DNA from: Rheinheimera texasensis DSM 17496
GTDB taxonomy: Bacteria; Pseudomonadota; Gammaproteobacteria; Enterobacterales; Alteromonadaceae
NCBI RefSeq assembly: GCF_000711985.1
Contig: NZ_KL544005.1
Location: 757,970-821,969 of the forward strand
Direction: 5' to 3'
DNA: 64,000 bases
The notes under the pieces: generated by a model
The model's database searches: none
What the model was told of the DNA's origin: nothing
What the model saw: only the letters and a program-made list of their open reading frames with translations
Program-made: the position numbers and the translations under genes
Shown here: piece by piece, positions 26,006 through 34,315 of the stretch
Numbering within the stretch: the first letter of the stretch is position 1
How the letters are laid out: the number at the start of each line of letters is the position of its first letter

Positions 26006-26584
26006 ATGACGAAGAAACTGAATATTCAAAAAATCAATCAGTTAAAAACTGATGCTTATGAGAACATCGATTCTTATAACGACCCGGACACCCCCAAAGC
26101 GCTGGAACAGTTCTGCGGCAAAATCAAAGCGATTTTACAGGCCGACCCGGAAATGCTCGAATCGGTGCCGGAATATCTGCCGGTTGCACTCTATGGCCGG
26201 GTCAAATTCAGCAAAGAAGCCAAATTAAAATGGGCCAAGTGGATCCAGACCGCGACGCTGCCGGCCTGGGACGAATTTAAGGTCACAGTGGCTTTTAATA
26301 ACGCCGACCTGCCGCTGGTAAAAACCGTGCGTGATTATTCCGAAACGCTGCTGATTGAGTCCTGCGCGGTGTTGTATCTGCTGGAACAACAAGGCAAAGC
26401 GCCGGCACGCAGCCGAAGCGCCAGCAGCGAAGATCACGACGACGAACCATCTTACGACGAAGATGACGACGAGATGCGTGACGAAGCCGAAGACGATTAC
26501 AACGGCAGAGACGACGATGATGAAGACGAAGAAGGCTACGATGATGCCTTTGACGATATCCGCTTTAAAGGAGAAGGCCGCTGA
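26006..26584 (+). CDS. Unknown protein with acidic C-terminal tail (J-domain operon, gene 2)
   Basis: 192 residues, ATG 26006 with TGAGG 5 nt upstream, overlapping the end of the J-domain gene. The first ~135 residues are probably alpha-helical ([35 protein letters not shown]). Residues about 140-185 are extremely rich in Asp and Glu ([29 protein letters not shown]) and must be disordered and strongly negative. No signal peptide or membrane segment. I do not recognise the family. Such tails can bind basic proteins or metal ions (inference). The stop overlaps the next ATG (TGATG). Confidence 0.75.
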   Translation: MTKKLNIQKINQLKTDAYENIDSYNDPDTPKALEQFCGKIKAILQADPEMLESVPEYLPVALYGRVKFSKEAKLKWAKWIQTATLPAWDEFKVTVAFNNADLPLVKTVRDYSETLLIESCAVLYLLEQQGKAPARSRSASSEDHDDEPSYDEDDDEMRDEAEDDYNGRDDDDEDEEGYDDAFDDIRFKGEGR

Positions 26585-27345
26585 TGAATCAACTGATTGA
26601 AATTACTGTGGCCGAGATCAAAGAGCTGGCCATTGTCGAACCGAAACAGGCCAGCAAAAAATTTGAGCTGATTGCCAATGAAATGTCTGACGAGCAGCTG
26701 GTCGAAGTCATTGAACAGATTGATATTGTTACGCTGACACAAATCAACAGCCAGCACGATATCTCCTTCCCTTCGATTATTTCTGAGCTGATGACACCGG
26801 AAAAAATCCGCGACATCGTTTGCCAACAGCCGCTGTACTGGGAAGAGAAAATCAAAAACAACGCCGAAGAGCTGAAACAGCACACTTTTGATTTCCTGAC
26901 CTACCTCATTCGTACGCAGGACACCGAAGAAAAACAAGCCGAGATCCTCGAATGTATCGCCGAAGATCCGGCCGGCCTGTTTTATCTGTCGATTCCGTTT
27001 ATTGAACTATATCGCGGCGAAGTGGTTGAAGATGAAGACTTTTATCAGGATATCCTGCATGAAGAAGAGCAGGACCTGGAAGAAGCTGTCAGCTACACCG
27101 AACGTCATCTGAACGAAGAAGTGCACGGCCTGGGTTTTGACGACCCACGCAGTTTGCTGGCGTTGATCCGACAGCTGACACCACAAGTCGAACAGTCGAT
27201 TAAAGCCTTAGTGCGGAACGAAAATTCCGGTTGGGAAGGCATTATCAGCAAGTTTGCCACTGAACTGGTGATGCAGGCCAAAGAGAAGAACCAGGGCAGC
27301 GACGAATACGCTGAAGTAGACGAAATGTTCAGTTTCCTCGATTAA
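26584..27345 (+). CDS. Unknown acidic helical protein (J-domain operon, gene 3)
   Basis: 253 residues, translationally coupled to gene 2 through TGATG. Predicted soluble, helical and acidic (EVVEDEDFYQDILHEEEQDLEEA). The first half has regularly spaced helices ending LLTYLIR-type (FDFLTYLIRTQDTEEKQAEILECIAEDPAGLF) that recall HEAT-like packing, but I cannot assign a family. No signal peptide. It lies 10 nt before gene 4. Confidence 0.75.
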   Translation: MNQLIEITVAEIKELAIVEPKQASKKFELIANEMSDEQLVEVIEQIDIVTLTQINSQHDISFPSIISELMTPEKIRDIVCQQPLYWEEKIKNNAEELKQHTFDFLTYLIRTQDTEEKQAEILECIAEDPAGLFYLSIPFIELYRGEVVEDEDFYQDILHEEEQDLEEAVSYTERHLNEEVHGLGFDDPRSLLALIRQLTPQVEQSIKALVRNENSGWEGIISKFATELVMQAKEKNQGSDEYAEVDEMFSFLD

Positions 27346-27355
27346 GGACTGCCGG

Positions 27356-28252
27356 ATGCAATTAGTCGTACGTGATCAGGCACAAGGCCCGTTTCTGAGC
27401 AAAGTGCTGAACTTTGGCAAGGAGCAACAGTTATTATCTGCTGCCGATATGGCTGCGCTGAAAAGCAAAGCGGTGTTGATGAGCCTGAAGTTCGCTGACA
27501 AGTTTTACAACAAATACAAAATGCATTTGCTGGAGCAAGCGGCGCACGATGTGGTCGGTGTAGTGAGCCTTGGCCTTGCCGAATTATCCGGCCATGATCT
27601 GCAACGCGCACTGGGGTTATTGCAAGGTGCGGACGGTGTGATGAAACCGTTCCAGAAAGGCTGGAGCATGCTGGTGACAGTGAGCCCGAAACAGCAAAAC
27701 CGTAAATCGCTGTATGGCGATGTTGATGAGCAACTGCTCAGTGATATCTCCAGCCCGCCGGACGCCGAAGAATGGCACGGCTGGCAGCTGTATCAGCAGG
27801 CGCTGCTCGAATCAAACCGCCGCAATGCCATTCACCTGCTGAAACAACAGTTTTTTCAGCAAACACAAGTAGACCCTTTTGAGCATTTTAATCTCGAAGG
27901 CATGCTGGCCGAAGTGGTGATTTACCGCGTCATTTGCGGCCATGGCAAAGTCAAACAAGACCTGAAACAACGCATCCGCCAGACCGAGATGCAAGAGCGC
28001 TGGTTCAGCACCGATTATCTGCAACTGCAGACCGAAGCGGCGCTGGCCGAATTACCTGCCGGTATTGCCGACGCTATCCGCGCCGATATTGGGCAGAACT
28101 TTGCACCCGCCATGTTGAAAACGCTGCAGTTTGCAGTGAAATACCGCGAAAAAGCGCTGGCACAGGCCTCGCCGGAACAGCTGGATGCCTTTGAACATAA
28201 ACAAGGCATGCAAAACCCGCTGTTAGGCTGGCCGCAATATATTGAGATGTAA
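27356..28252 (+). CDS. Unknown cytoplasmic protein (J-domain operon, gene 4)
   Basis: 298 residues, ATG 27356, RBS AAGGA about 10 nt upstream. Helix-rich and without signal or TM segments. Notable pieces are LLEQAAHDVVGVVSLGLAEL and FEHFNLEGMLAEVVIYRVICG. I do not recognise the family. Its position as last gene in a run with 1-nt overlaps and 7-10-nt gaps argues that all four products act together, perhaps on one client handled by Hsp70. Confidence 0.75.
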   Translation: MQLVVRDQAQGPFLSKVLNFGKEQQLLSAADMAALKSKAVLMSLKFADKFYNKYKMHLLEQAAHDVVGVVSLGLAELSGHDLQRALGLLQGADGVMKPFQKGWSMLVTVSPKQQNRKSLYGDVDEQLLSDISSPPDAEEWHGWQLYQQALLESNRRNAIHLLKQQFFQQTQVDPFEHFNLEGMLAEVVIYRVICGHGKVKQDLKQRIRQTEMQERWFSTDYLQLQTEAALAELPAGIADAIRADIGQNFAPAMLKTLQFAVKYREKALAQASPEQLDAFEHKQGMQNPLLGWPQYIEM

Positions 28253-28262
28253 AACCGACGCT

Positions 28263-28285
28263 CTGAGTGCACAAACCGCACTCAG
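28263..28285. terminator. Hairpin between convergent genes
   Basis: Perfect 8-bp arms CTGAGTGC/GCACTCAG with a 7-nt loop lie between the J-domain operon and the GGDEF gene and overlap the latter's stop codon. T-runs on either side are weak, so efficiency is uncertain. Confidence 0.5.
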
Positions 28286-29961
28286 GGCTTCGGCGCCAGC
28301 AACACCTGATTACGGCCGGTTGTTTTGGCCAGATATAAGGTTTTATCTGCCGCATCCAGTGCCGCCTGCGCAGAACTGAAATCATTGCTGCCGGCCACAC
28401 CGGCACTAAAAGTGACCGAAAACATCTGCTTATCTTCGCTAAAAGCAATCTGGCCAAACTGCGTCAGGATCTGCTGCATCACCTGCAACGCGGCCGTTGG
28501 CTCAGTATCTGGCATCAGCACTAAAAACTCTTCGCCGCCATAACGGCCGATAGCGTCACTTTTGCGCAGCCGCTGCTGTAACAGTTGTGACAACGACACA
28601 ATCACCCGGTCGCCCACCGCATGGCCGAAACGGTCATTCACCGACTTAAATTCGTCGATATCCAGCATAATCAAACTGCAATGTTGTTGTTTACGGCCGG
28701 CCAGCACAAACAACTGCTGAGCCAGTTCCTGAATATAACCATGGTTATGCAGACGGGTCAGACTGTCCTGCTTCATCAGCTGGCGCAGCTGGCGACCACG
28801 CCGGACCCGGGCATTGAGTTGTGCCAGTAACGAGTCGCTGCTGATATTTTTTGGGATCACATCGTCAGAGCCAAGCTCGACCAAATCATCTTTGATCAGG
28901 CTGCTTTGCTCGGCTGTCATAAACAGAATAGGCACAGCTTCATATTGCGGGATCTGGCGCAGCATGCGCCCGAGTTCAGCGCCGTTATAATCCGGCAGGT
29001 GGTAATCAAGGATAAACAAATCCGGATTAAAAGCATCCAGCGCCTGAAGCAAATCGGCCGGGTGCATTACGCCACGAAATTCAAAACCGTCGTGTTCCAG
29101 CAGCACTTTGTAATAATTCAGCACCGGCTCCTGATCGTCGACCATCAGGATGCGATAGGGTCTTTCGTTTTCCAGGTCGAGCAAATAGCGGATTTTTGCT
29201 ACCAACTCATTGATTTTTGGTGGTTTATTAAAAAACGCCGCCGCCTGATGCCTCACCGCCAGCATCCGCACTGCAAAGTTGTTTTCGCTGGTCATGATAA
29301 TGGCTTTGCTGCCGAGCCGGTGCAAGACACTGACCAGCTCAAACACCTGCTGACGCGTGCTATCCGGCAAATTTAAATCGATGATGGCAATCACCGGGGT
29401 TTGCGCCAGCAGATATTGTTCGGCTTCGCTGAAGGTTTTCACCCAATCCACAGCGAAACCGAACTCGGACAAATTGGTTTTCAATACATAACCATGACTT
29501 TCGCTATCTTCTAACAGCAGCACACGGTCGACCAGTGCGCGTTGCGGGGGCATGCTCACGGTAATATGTGGTGTCGAAATGGGGGTAGTCGTCGCAGGCG
29601 TTGCGGCGCTGACTGCTCCGCCGGCAGTTAACGGTTCCAGACTCAATGCAATGGCCTGCTCCAGTTGCAGTATCGCCAGCTGCAGTTTGACCTGAGCAGC
29701 GGCAAAACGCGGGGCATCGGCTGCCTCCTGCTGCAAAATATTCAGAAAATCAGCTGCTGCATCAGAGACTTGTGGCAAACCAAAAGTCCCGCCTGAACCT
29801 TTCATCACATGCAGCCGATTGACCAGCTCATGGTTGCCGTAACTGCTCCAGCGTAGCTGCAGCTTCCGAAAAATATCCATAATCTGGCTGAATTGCTGCG
29901 GCAACCGCACACGATATTGCTGTGACAGCTGCGCAATTTTGGCCTTTAACTCATCTGACAT
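28282..29961 (-). CDS. Hpt-REC-REC-GGDEF response regulator, diguanylate cyclase
   Basis: 559 residues, cytoplasmic. Hpt domain (about 1-110) with phospho-accepting H51 in RLHVMKGSGGTFG. A linker of Ala/Thr/Pro (112-138) follows. REC1 (145-262) has acidic E151/D152 and phospho-site D195 (IIDLNLPD). REC2 (269-388) has D275/D276 and D319 (FILDYHLPD). The GGDEF domain (about 398-557) carries GGEEF at 475-479 and the inhibitory I-site R466-K-S-D469, so it should make c-di-GMP with product feedback. No sensor domain or TM segment: phosphate must come from a separate kinase through Hpt or REC. Divergent from the flagellin-like gene. Confidence 0.93.
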   Translation of the reverse strand: MSDELKAKIAQLSQQYRVRLPQQFSQIMDIFRKLQLRWSSYGNHELVNRLHVMKGSGGTFGLPQVSDAAADFLNILQQEAADAPRFAAAQVKLQLAILQLEQAIALSLEPLTAGGAVSAATPATTTPISTPHITVSMPPQRALVDRVLLLEDSESHGYVLKTNLSEFGFAVDWVKTFSEAEQYLLAQTPVIAIIDLNLPDSTRQQVFELVSVLHRLGSKAIIMTSENNFAVRMLAVRHQAAAFFNKPPKINELVAKIRYLLDLENERPYRILMVDDQEPVLNYYKVLLEHDGFEFRGVMHPADLLQALDAFNPDLFILDYHLPDYNGAELGRMLRQIPQYEAVPILFMTAEQSSLIKDDLVELGSDDVIPKNISSDSLLAQLNARVRRGRQLRQLMKQDSLTRLHNHGYIQELAQQLFVLAGRKQQHCSLIMLDIDEFKSVNDRFGHAVGDRVIVSLSQLLQQRLRKSDAIGRYGGEEFLVLMPDTEPTAALQVMQQILTQFGQIAFSEDKQMFSVTFSAGVAGSNDFSSAQAALDAADKTLYLAKTTGRNQVLLAPKP

Positions 29962-30136
29962 AAAACTTTATCCGGCCGGCATTCTGATTGACGCAGCCTG
30001 ATGCAATGCTGCGCCTCACTTTTTAGCTTATCAGTCAGTGTGAAAGACTTAAGCGACAGCGTCAACCATAGCGATATCAGCAGCATGCTGTGCAGAACCC
30101 ATAGTCGCGAGCGGACTCACGGCGGTGACGCCATTA

Positions 30137-30152
30137 CGGCAACTTTTTGCCG
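30137..30152. promoter_or_regulatory. Inverted repeat in the 260-bp divergent region before the flagellin-like gene
   Basis: CGGCAA-CTTT-TTGCCG is a perfect 6-4-6 palindrome, 70 bp before the next RBS. Regulator unknown. The remaining intergenic sequence (29962-30221) shows no gene I can support; TACACT at about 30183 is a possible -10. Confidence 0.35.
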
Positions 30153-30221
30153 CCACTGGCTGAAAAACCAACAAAGCTTTGATACACTCAAAAGGTTTTT
30201 CGCCATCAGCAGGAGACCAGC

Positions 30222-31085
30222 ATGGTCAGCGCAATTTCCGGCAGTTCTCAGGCCATCAGCCAGACGCAACAAAGCACGAATACCTCCGCGACATCAGCCA
30301 CGCAGGCGACTCAGGCGAAGACCAGCCCCACGGAAAACAGTGGTACCAAAACCACCCGCAGCACTGACGCCGAACGCTACACCGCAGTGCAACAAAGCCT
30401 GGCCAACAGCAAAACTGCCATTGGCGCCGCCAGCACCGCCAATAAAGAAATTGATGGCCAGCTCAAACAAGTCCGCGAAATCGCCACCAAATTAGCTGAC
30501 GACAAAATCACCGGCAAAGATCGGGAAAAACTGCAGGCAGACTACACCAAAGCCCGCGACAGCATCATCGCCAGCCAGGACAAAGCCACAGTCAAATCCG
30601 GTTCAGGCAATAATACCAGCAAAACCAATTTGTTAACCGACAGCAAAAACCAGACGGTTTCGACCAATACCCGCGGTGGCGAACTGGAAGTTGCCAGCAG
30701 CAAATCCGCCAAAGCACTGGGCCTGCCTGAAAAAATTGGTTCAGCAGCCGAAGCCAAAGCACTGCTCAGCGGCGATGATAAAAAAGCAGGTTCACTGGCC
30801 AATGCCGAAAAGGCTACCCAGGACACCACAGCACGGCTGAAAAAAGCCGACGCCGACGTCAGCAAACGCCTGGAAACCGCCAGTCTGGCCGCCAAAGCAG
30901 CGCAGCGGCTGGAAAGCGCAAAAAGTGGCAACAGCCGGACTTTGTCGGCGGATGAAGAAGAAAAACGCAGCCAGGCGCTGGAACAGGCCAAACAGGCGCG
31001 TGAGCAAATCAAATCACAGTTTGGCGGCTTGTCACAAAACAGCGGCAATAAAAACGTCAATTCACTGTCGGCGTTATTCAGCTAA
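30222..31085 (+). CDS. Flagellin-like low-complexity protein
   Basis: 287 residues, RBS AGGAG 6 nt before ATG. The first ~45 residues are Ser/Thr/Gln-rich without a flagellin N-terminus. Residues about 50-135 resemble the flagellin D1/D0 helical region: TAVQQSLANSKTAIGAAST, QVREIATKLADDKITGKD, REKLQADYTKARDSI, ending with KTNLLTD where flagellins have FNGTNLL. Then comes KALGLPEKIGSAAEAKALL and a Lys/Ala-rich coiled coil (about 190-270). It ends NSLSALFS. No cysteine. Compared with true flagellin both conserved ends are missing, so it may be a secreted flagellin relative or a decayed one. A FlaF-like gene follows 99 bp downstream, which supports the flagellin relation (inference). Confidence 0.6.
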   Translation: MVSAISGSSQAISQTQQSTNTSATSATQATQAKTSPTENSGTKTTRSTDAERYTAVQQSLANSKTAIGAASTANKEIDGQLKQVREIATKLADDKITGKDREKLQADYTKARDSIIASQDKATVKSGSGNNTSKTNLLTDSKNQTVSTNTRGGELEVASSKSAKALGLPEKIGSAAEAKALLSGDDKKAGSLANAEKATQDTTARLKKADADVSKRLETASLAAKAAQRLESAKSGNSRTLSADEEEKRSQALEQAKQAREQIKSQFGGLSQNSGNKNVNSLSALFS

Positions 31086-31105
31086 ACACAATCAGCCCAC
31101 CTGAG

Positions 31106-31132
31106 GTGCAGCGGTCGGGTGGCCTGCTGCAC
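31106..31132 (+). other. Inverted repeat between flagellin-like and FlaF-like genes
   Basis: GTGCAGC and GCTGCAC form 7-bp arms around a 13-nt loop, 53 bp before the FlaF-like ATG. There is no T-run, so it is not a classical terminator; it could modulate the downstream message. Confidence 0.35.
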
Positions 31133-31184
31133 TGGTTGACCGGTCCCCATTCCCGTCCGGTACAAACGCATAAGAAGTGTTCCC

Positions 31185-31529
31185 ATGAACAAAGCCATAC
31201 AACTCTATCAACAAACCCGTCAACTAACGCCCCAGAGTAAACAGCTCGATGCACAGGTGCTGGCGCAAATCTGTTTTGCGCTGGAACGCGCGATGGACAG
31301 CCACGACGCCTTTGCCCTCAATCAGGTCTGTGGTGACTGCCGACTGGTTTGGGTGACGATCCGCGGCCTGATGCTGGATGAACAGCATCCCTATCCGCAA
31401 GCGTTAAAACAAAGCCTGCTGCAACTGGCCGAAACCGTGCTGAACGAACTACAACAAGACCCGGCTGAGGCCGATTTACCGCTGGTGTTACAAATCAGCC
31501 AGGAGCTGGTGACAGGCCTGACGAGCTGA
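31185..31529 (+). CDS. FlaF-like protein (flagellin chaperone/regulator type)
   Basis: 114 residues, predicted all-helical. The pattern of the sequence follows FlaF: Tyr-rich start AIQLYQQTRQLTPQSKQLDAQ, a central LERAMDSHDAFALNQ, then LVWVTIRGLMLDEQHPYPQALKQSLLQLAETV (FlaF: LW...L...NPLP..LR..LL.L) and a hydrophobic end ISQELVTGL. FlaF is established as a flagellin secretion factor, mainly in alphaproteobacteria. Here it follows a flagellin-like gene, so the pair may be functional. The assignment is by eye and remote. Confidence 0.55.
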   Translation: MNKAIQLYQQTRQLTPQSKQLDAQVLAQICFALERAMDSHDAFALNQVCGDCRLVWVTIRGLMLDEQHPYPQALKQSLLQLAETVLNELQQDPAEADLPLVLQISQELVTGLTS

Positions 31530-31695
31530 TCTCACTGCATAGCGCGTCGCTGAACCGCCCACAGAGTCACCCCATCGATTTGCCACTTGGCCCGGCACGC
31601 CAGACCCGGTAAATTGAACCCAAAGGGTCAGCCGGGGGTCAGAAGCCCTAATCCCCCAACCGCGATGTTATGGTTTTTTCTGAGGCTTCCTGCAA

Positions 31696-33216
31696 TTGTT
31701 ACGACGTCAATTTTTAGGCTTATGCAGTGCCGTGCCGGCACTATCCGCACTCAGCGGCTGTAGTCAGCCGCTGCCACAAATCCAGTCTGTCGCACCGCAG
31801 CCCTCTGCCGAAGACTGGCTGACGCTGCAGCAACAGTTACAAGGTGAATTACTATTTTCGCAGCACGCTGAATTCCAATGGCGCGGTCGCGCCGCCAACA
31901 GCCGTTATGACCATAAAATCCCGGCACTGATAGCCCGGCCGGCCAGCAGCCTGGATGTGCAGCAACTGGTGCGTTTTATCGCCCGCTTTGCGCTGCCATT
32001 TACCATCCGCAGCGGAGGCCATAGTTATACCGGTTTATCGTCCACCTCCGGCGTGTTAATTGATCTCGGCGCCATGAACCAAATCAGCCTGAGCCAGGAC
32101 ATCGCCAGCATCGGCGCCGGCGCGACACTGGGCAATGTTTATGCTGCCCTTGGCCAATGGCAACGCTCCATTCCCGCCGGCAGCTGCGCTGGTGTTGGTA
32201 TTGCCGGACTGGTACAAGGCGGTGGTCTTGGCATTGCCGACAGGCTATACGGCCTGACCTGCGACGCTTTGTTGGAAGCTGAAATCGTCACCGCTGACGG
32301 TGAGATCCGCCGCTGTAACAATAGCGAAAACAGCGATTTGTTCTGGGCGATACGCGGCGGTGGTGGTGGCCAGTTTGGTATTTTAACCCAACTGAAAATG
32401 CAGACTTTTGCCAGCGCGCCGGTACGCAACTACATCGGCCGTTACCCACTGAAAGATGGCGAGCTGGTACTGCAGGAATGGCAACGCTGGGCGGCCCAAC
32501 TGCCGGATACGGTCTGGACCCAGCTGGCGATTTGGGTCAACGGCAACAGCAAAAAAGCGCCGGAAATTCAAATCCGTTGCTGTGGTATTGGCCATCAGGC
32601 TGATGTCACAACCGCCTGGCAACAGCTGGAAAACCGCCTCAGCAGTTTGTGGGGTGAAGTCGATATGCAAGACCACCAGTATCTGGATTTTATGCTGAGC
32701 GACTGCAGAGGCCTCGACACCAACCAATGTAAGTTACCGACCCAACATGAAGCCGGCCAGCTCAAACGAGTGGCAATGGCCGGCAGTTCTGACATGTTTT
32801 ACAAAGCGATGGATCAGGCCGGTTGCCGTACTTTGTTGACCGCGCTGCGCCGTCGCGCCAGTCAGAATCAGACCGGCGCTGTACTGCTGACACTAATGGG
32901 CGGCGCTATCGCTGACAAACCGGGTGATTTCAACGCCTTTGCCCACCGTCAGGCGCTGTTCAGTGCACAGTATCTGACCATTCATCCCGAACACAGCCCG
33001 GAATCACTGCTAGCGCAAAGTGCCGACTGGTGCCATCAGATGCGGTATCAGATGCGACGCTGGAGTAGTGGCGGCGCTTATCTGAACTATACCGATGCGC
33101 TGATGAAACACCCGGCCAAGGCCTATTACGCCAGCCATTATGCCCGGCTGCAGCAGATTAAACGACGCTACGACCCACAAAGCTTGTTCCGCCAGCCGCA
33201 AGGGATTAAAGTCTGA
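31696..33216 (+). CDS. Tat-exported FAD-dependent oxidase of the berberine-bridge-enzyme type
   Basis: 506 residues. It starts at TTG 31696: an in-frame stop lies 15 nt upstream, GAGG sits 10 nt before it, and it opens directly into a Tat-type signal LRRQFLGL followed by a lipobox-like LSGC (C22). The FAD-binding PCMH fold shows RSGGHSYTG with H109 and AGSCAGVGIAG with C164, the positions that carry bicovalent FAD in BBE/oligosaccharide oxidases. The C-terminal BBE motif is YLNYTDALMK...YDPQSLFRQPQGI. Members oxidise alcohols, often sugars to lactones, with O2. Followed by an SMP-30-type lipoprotein that could hydrolyse such lactones. Confidence 0.85.
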   Translation: MLRRQFLGLCSAVPALSALSGCSQPLPQIQSVAPQPSAEDWLTLQQQLQGELLFSQHAEFQWRGRAANSRYDHKIPALIARPASSLDVQQLVRFIARFALPFTIRSGGHSYTGLSSTSGVLIDLGAMNQISLSQDIASIGAGATLGNVYAALGQWQRSIPAGSCAGVGIAGLVQGGGLGIADRLYGLTCDALLEAEIVTADGEIRRCNNSENSDLFWAIRGGGGGQFGILTQLKMQTFASAPVRNYIGRYPLKDGELVLQEWQRWAAQLPDTVWTQLAIWVNGNSKKAPEIQIRCCGIGHQADVTTAWQQLENRLSSLWGEVDMQDHQYLDFMLSDCRGLDTNQCKLPTQHEAGQLKRVAMAGSSDMFYKAMDQAGCRTLLTALRRRASQNQTGAVLLTLMGGAIADKPGDFNAFAHRQALFSAQYLTIHPEHSPESLLAQSADWCHQMRYQMRRWSSGGAYLNYTDALMKHPAKAYYASHYARLQQIKRRYDPQSLFRQPQGIKV

Positions 33217-33251
33217 TTTGTGATTTTTTAACACTTTTATGGGGTTAATCT

Positions 33252-34160
33252 GTGCAAAACAAACTGAACACCGCGTTACTTGTCCTGCTGTTGAGCGCCT
33301 GCAGCAACCCCCCCGCTCCACTGGCTACAGCCGCCAACAGCATCAGTAACAGCGAAGCCAGTGCCACCGACAGCCAGATCTTTGTGCCGGCCGGCACTTT
33401 TCACGCTGAAGTGGAAGGCCCGGACACCGACAGCGCCGGCAATCTGTATGCAGTGAATTTTGGCGGCCCCGGCGATGAGCACAAAGGCAGCATCGGCAAA
33501 GTTACGCCGGACGGCAAAGCCAGTCTGTACTTACGTTTACCAACCGGCAGCACGGGCAATGGCATTCAAATCGACGCAAACGGCGTGATGTGGATTGCCG
33601 ACTATACCGGCCATCAGATCTGGCGCTACGCCGGCGGCACCTTAACTTCCTTTGTGTTTGAACCGCGGATGCATCAGCCCAATGATTTAGCCCTAACCGA
33701 AGCGGGTGTGATTTTCGCCAGCGATCCGGACTGGAAAAACCGCACAGGCCAGCTGTGGCGCATCAGTGCCGACGGCAAAGCGCGGTTGATTGACCAGACC
33801 GGCACCAGCAATGGCGTGGAAGTCAGCCCGGACCAGCGCTGGCTTTATGTCAATGAAAGCGCGCAGCGTCAAGTCTGGGCCTACCCGCTCAATGACCAGC
33901 TGGAACCTGGCGCGAAAAAGCTGCTGATCGAATTTGCCGATTTTGGCCTCGACGGCATGCGCTGTGATAGTCAGGGCAATCTGTATATCGCCCGTTATGG
34001 CAAAGGCACTGTGCTGAAACTAAACCCGCAAGGCGTTGTATTAAAAGAATTTACACTCAGCGGCAAGTTCCCAACCAATGTCGCACTGTCACCGGACGAA
34101 CACTGGTTGTATGTCACTATGCAACGGGATGGCAGCATCGAAAAGATTGCGTTGCGCTGA
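33252..34160 (+). CDS. SMP-30/gluconolactonase-like beta-propeller lipoprotein
   Basis: 302 residues, GTG start with GGGG 7 nt upstream. Signal peptide with lipobox LLLSAC (C17). The rest is a six-bladed propeller of the SMP-30/LRE type: EGPDTDSAGNLYAVNFGG (metal-binding Glu), HQPNDLALTEAGVIFASDP, GTSNGVEVSPDQRWLYVNES, DGMRCDSQGNLYIARYG (the conserved D...G.NLYIA blade). The probable role is hydrolysis of sugar lactones in the envelope. It lies 35 bp after the FAD oxidase and is probably co-transcribed. Confidence 0.82.
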   Translation: MQNKLNTALLVLLLSACSNPPAPLATAANSISNSEASATDSQIFVPAGTFHAEVEGPDTDSAGNLYAVNFGGPGDEHKGSIGKVTPDGKASLYLRLPTGSTGNGIQIDANGVMWIADYTGHQIWRYAGGTLTSFVFEPRMHQPNDLALTEAGVIFASDPDWKNRTGQLWRISADGKARLIDQTGTSNGVEVSPDQRWLYVNESAQRQVWAYPLNDQLEPGAKKLLIEFADFGLDGMRCDSQGNLYIARYGKGTVLKLNPQGVVLKEFTLSGKFPTNVALSPDEHWLYVTMQRDGSIEKIALR

Positions 34161-34192
34161 TTTGCCACAATAAATCTCAACAGCCTTTTATC

Positions 34193-34226
34193 CGGCATTG
34201 TTGCCTTTTGTCACGCTGCAATGCCG
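34193..34226. other. Long-loop inverted repeat upstream of the six-gene exporter operon
   Basis: CGGCATTG and CAATGCCG are perfect 8-bp arms around 18 nt that include TTGTCAC. No T-run follows. It could act as an operator or weak terminator. Confidence 0.35.
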
Positions 34227-34315
34227 AACTTCACATCTTTATCACCTGTTGCTTCCGCTCATTTTACTCTGCACTCAGTAACTCCACTTTGTGAACCATA
34301 ACAAGGAAGACTGAG

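Noticed and set aside
30137-30152. Sigma-54-like GG...GC pattern before the flagellin-like gene
   Set aside because: The spacing between GG and GC is one base too short; the element is better seen as an inverted repeat.
30001-30495. Plus-strand frame of 164 codons overlapping the flagellin-like gene
   Set aside because: Out of frame with a well-supported gene, and its Arg/Pro-rich text looks like a frame shadow.
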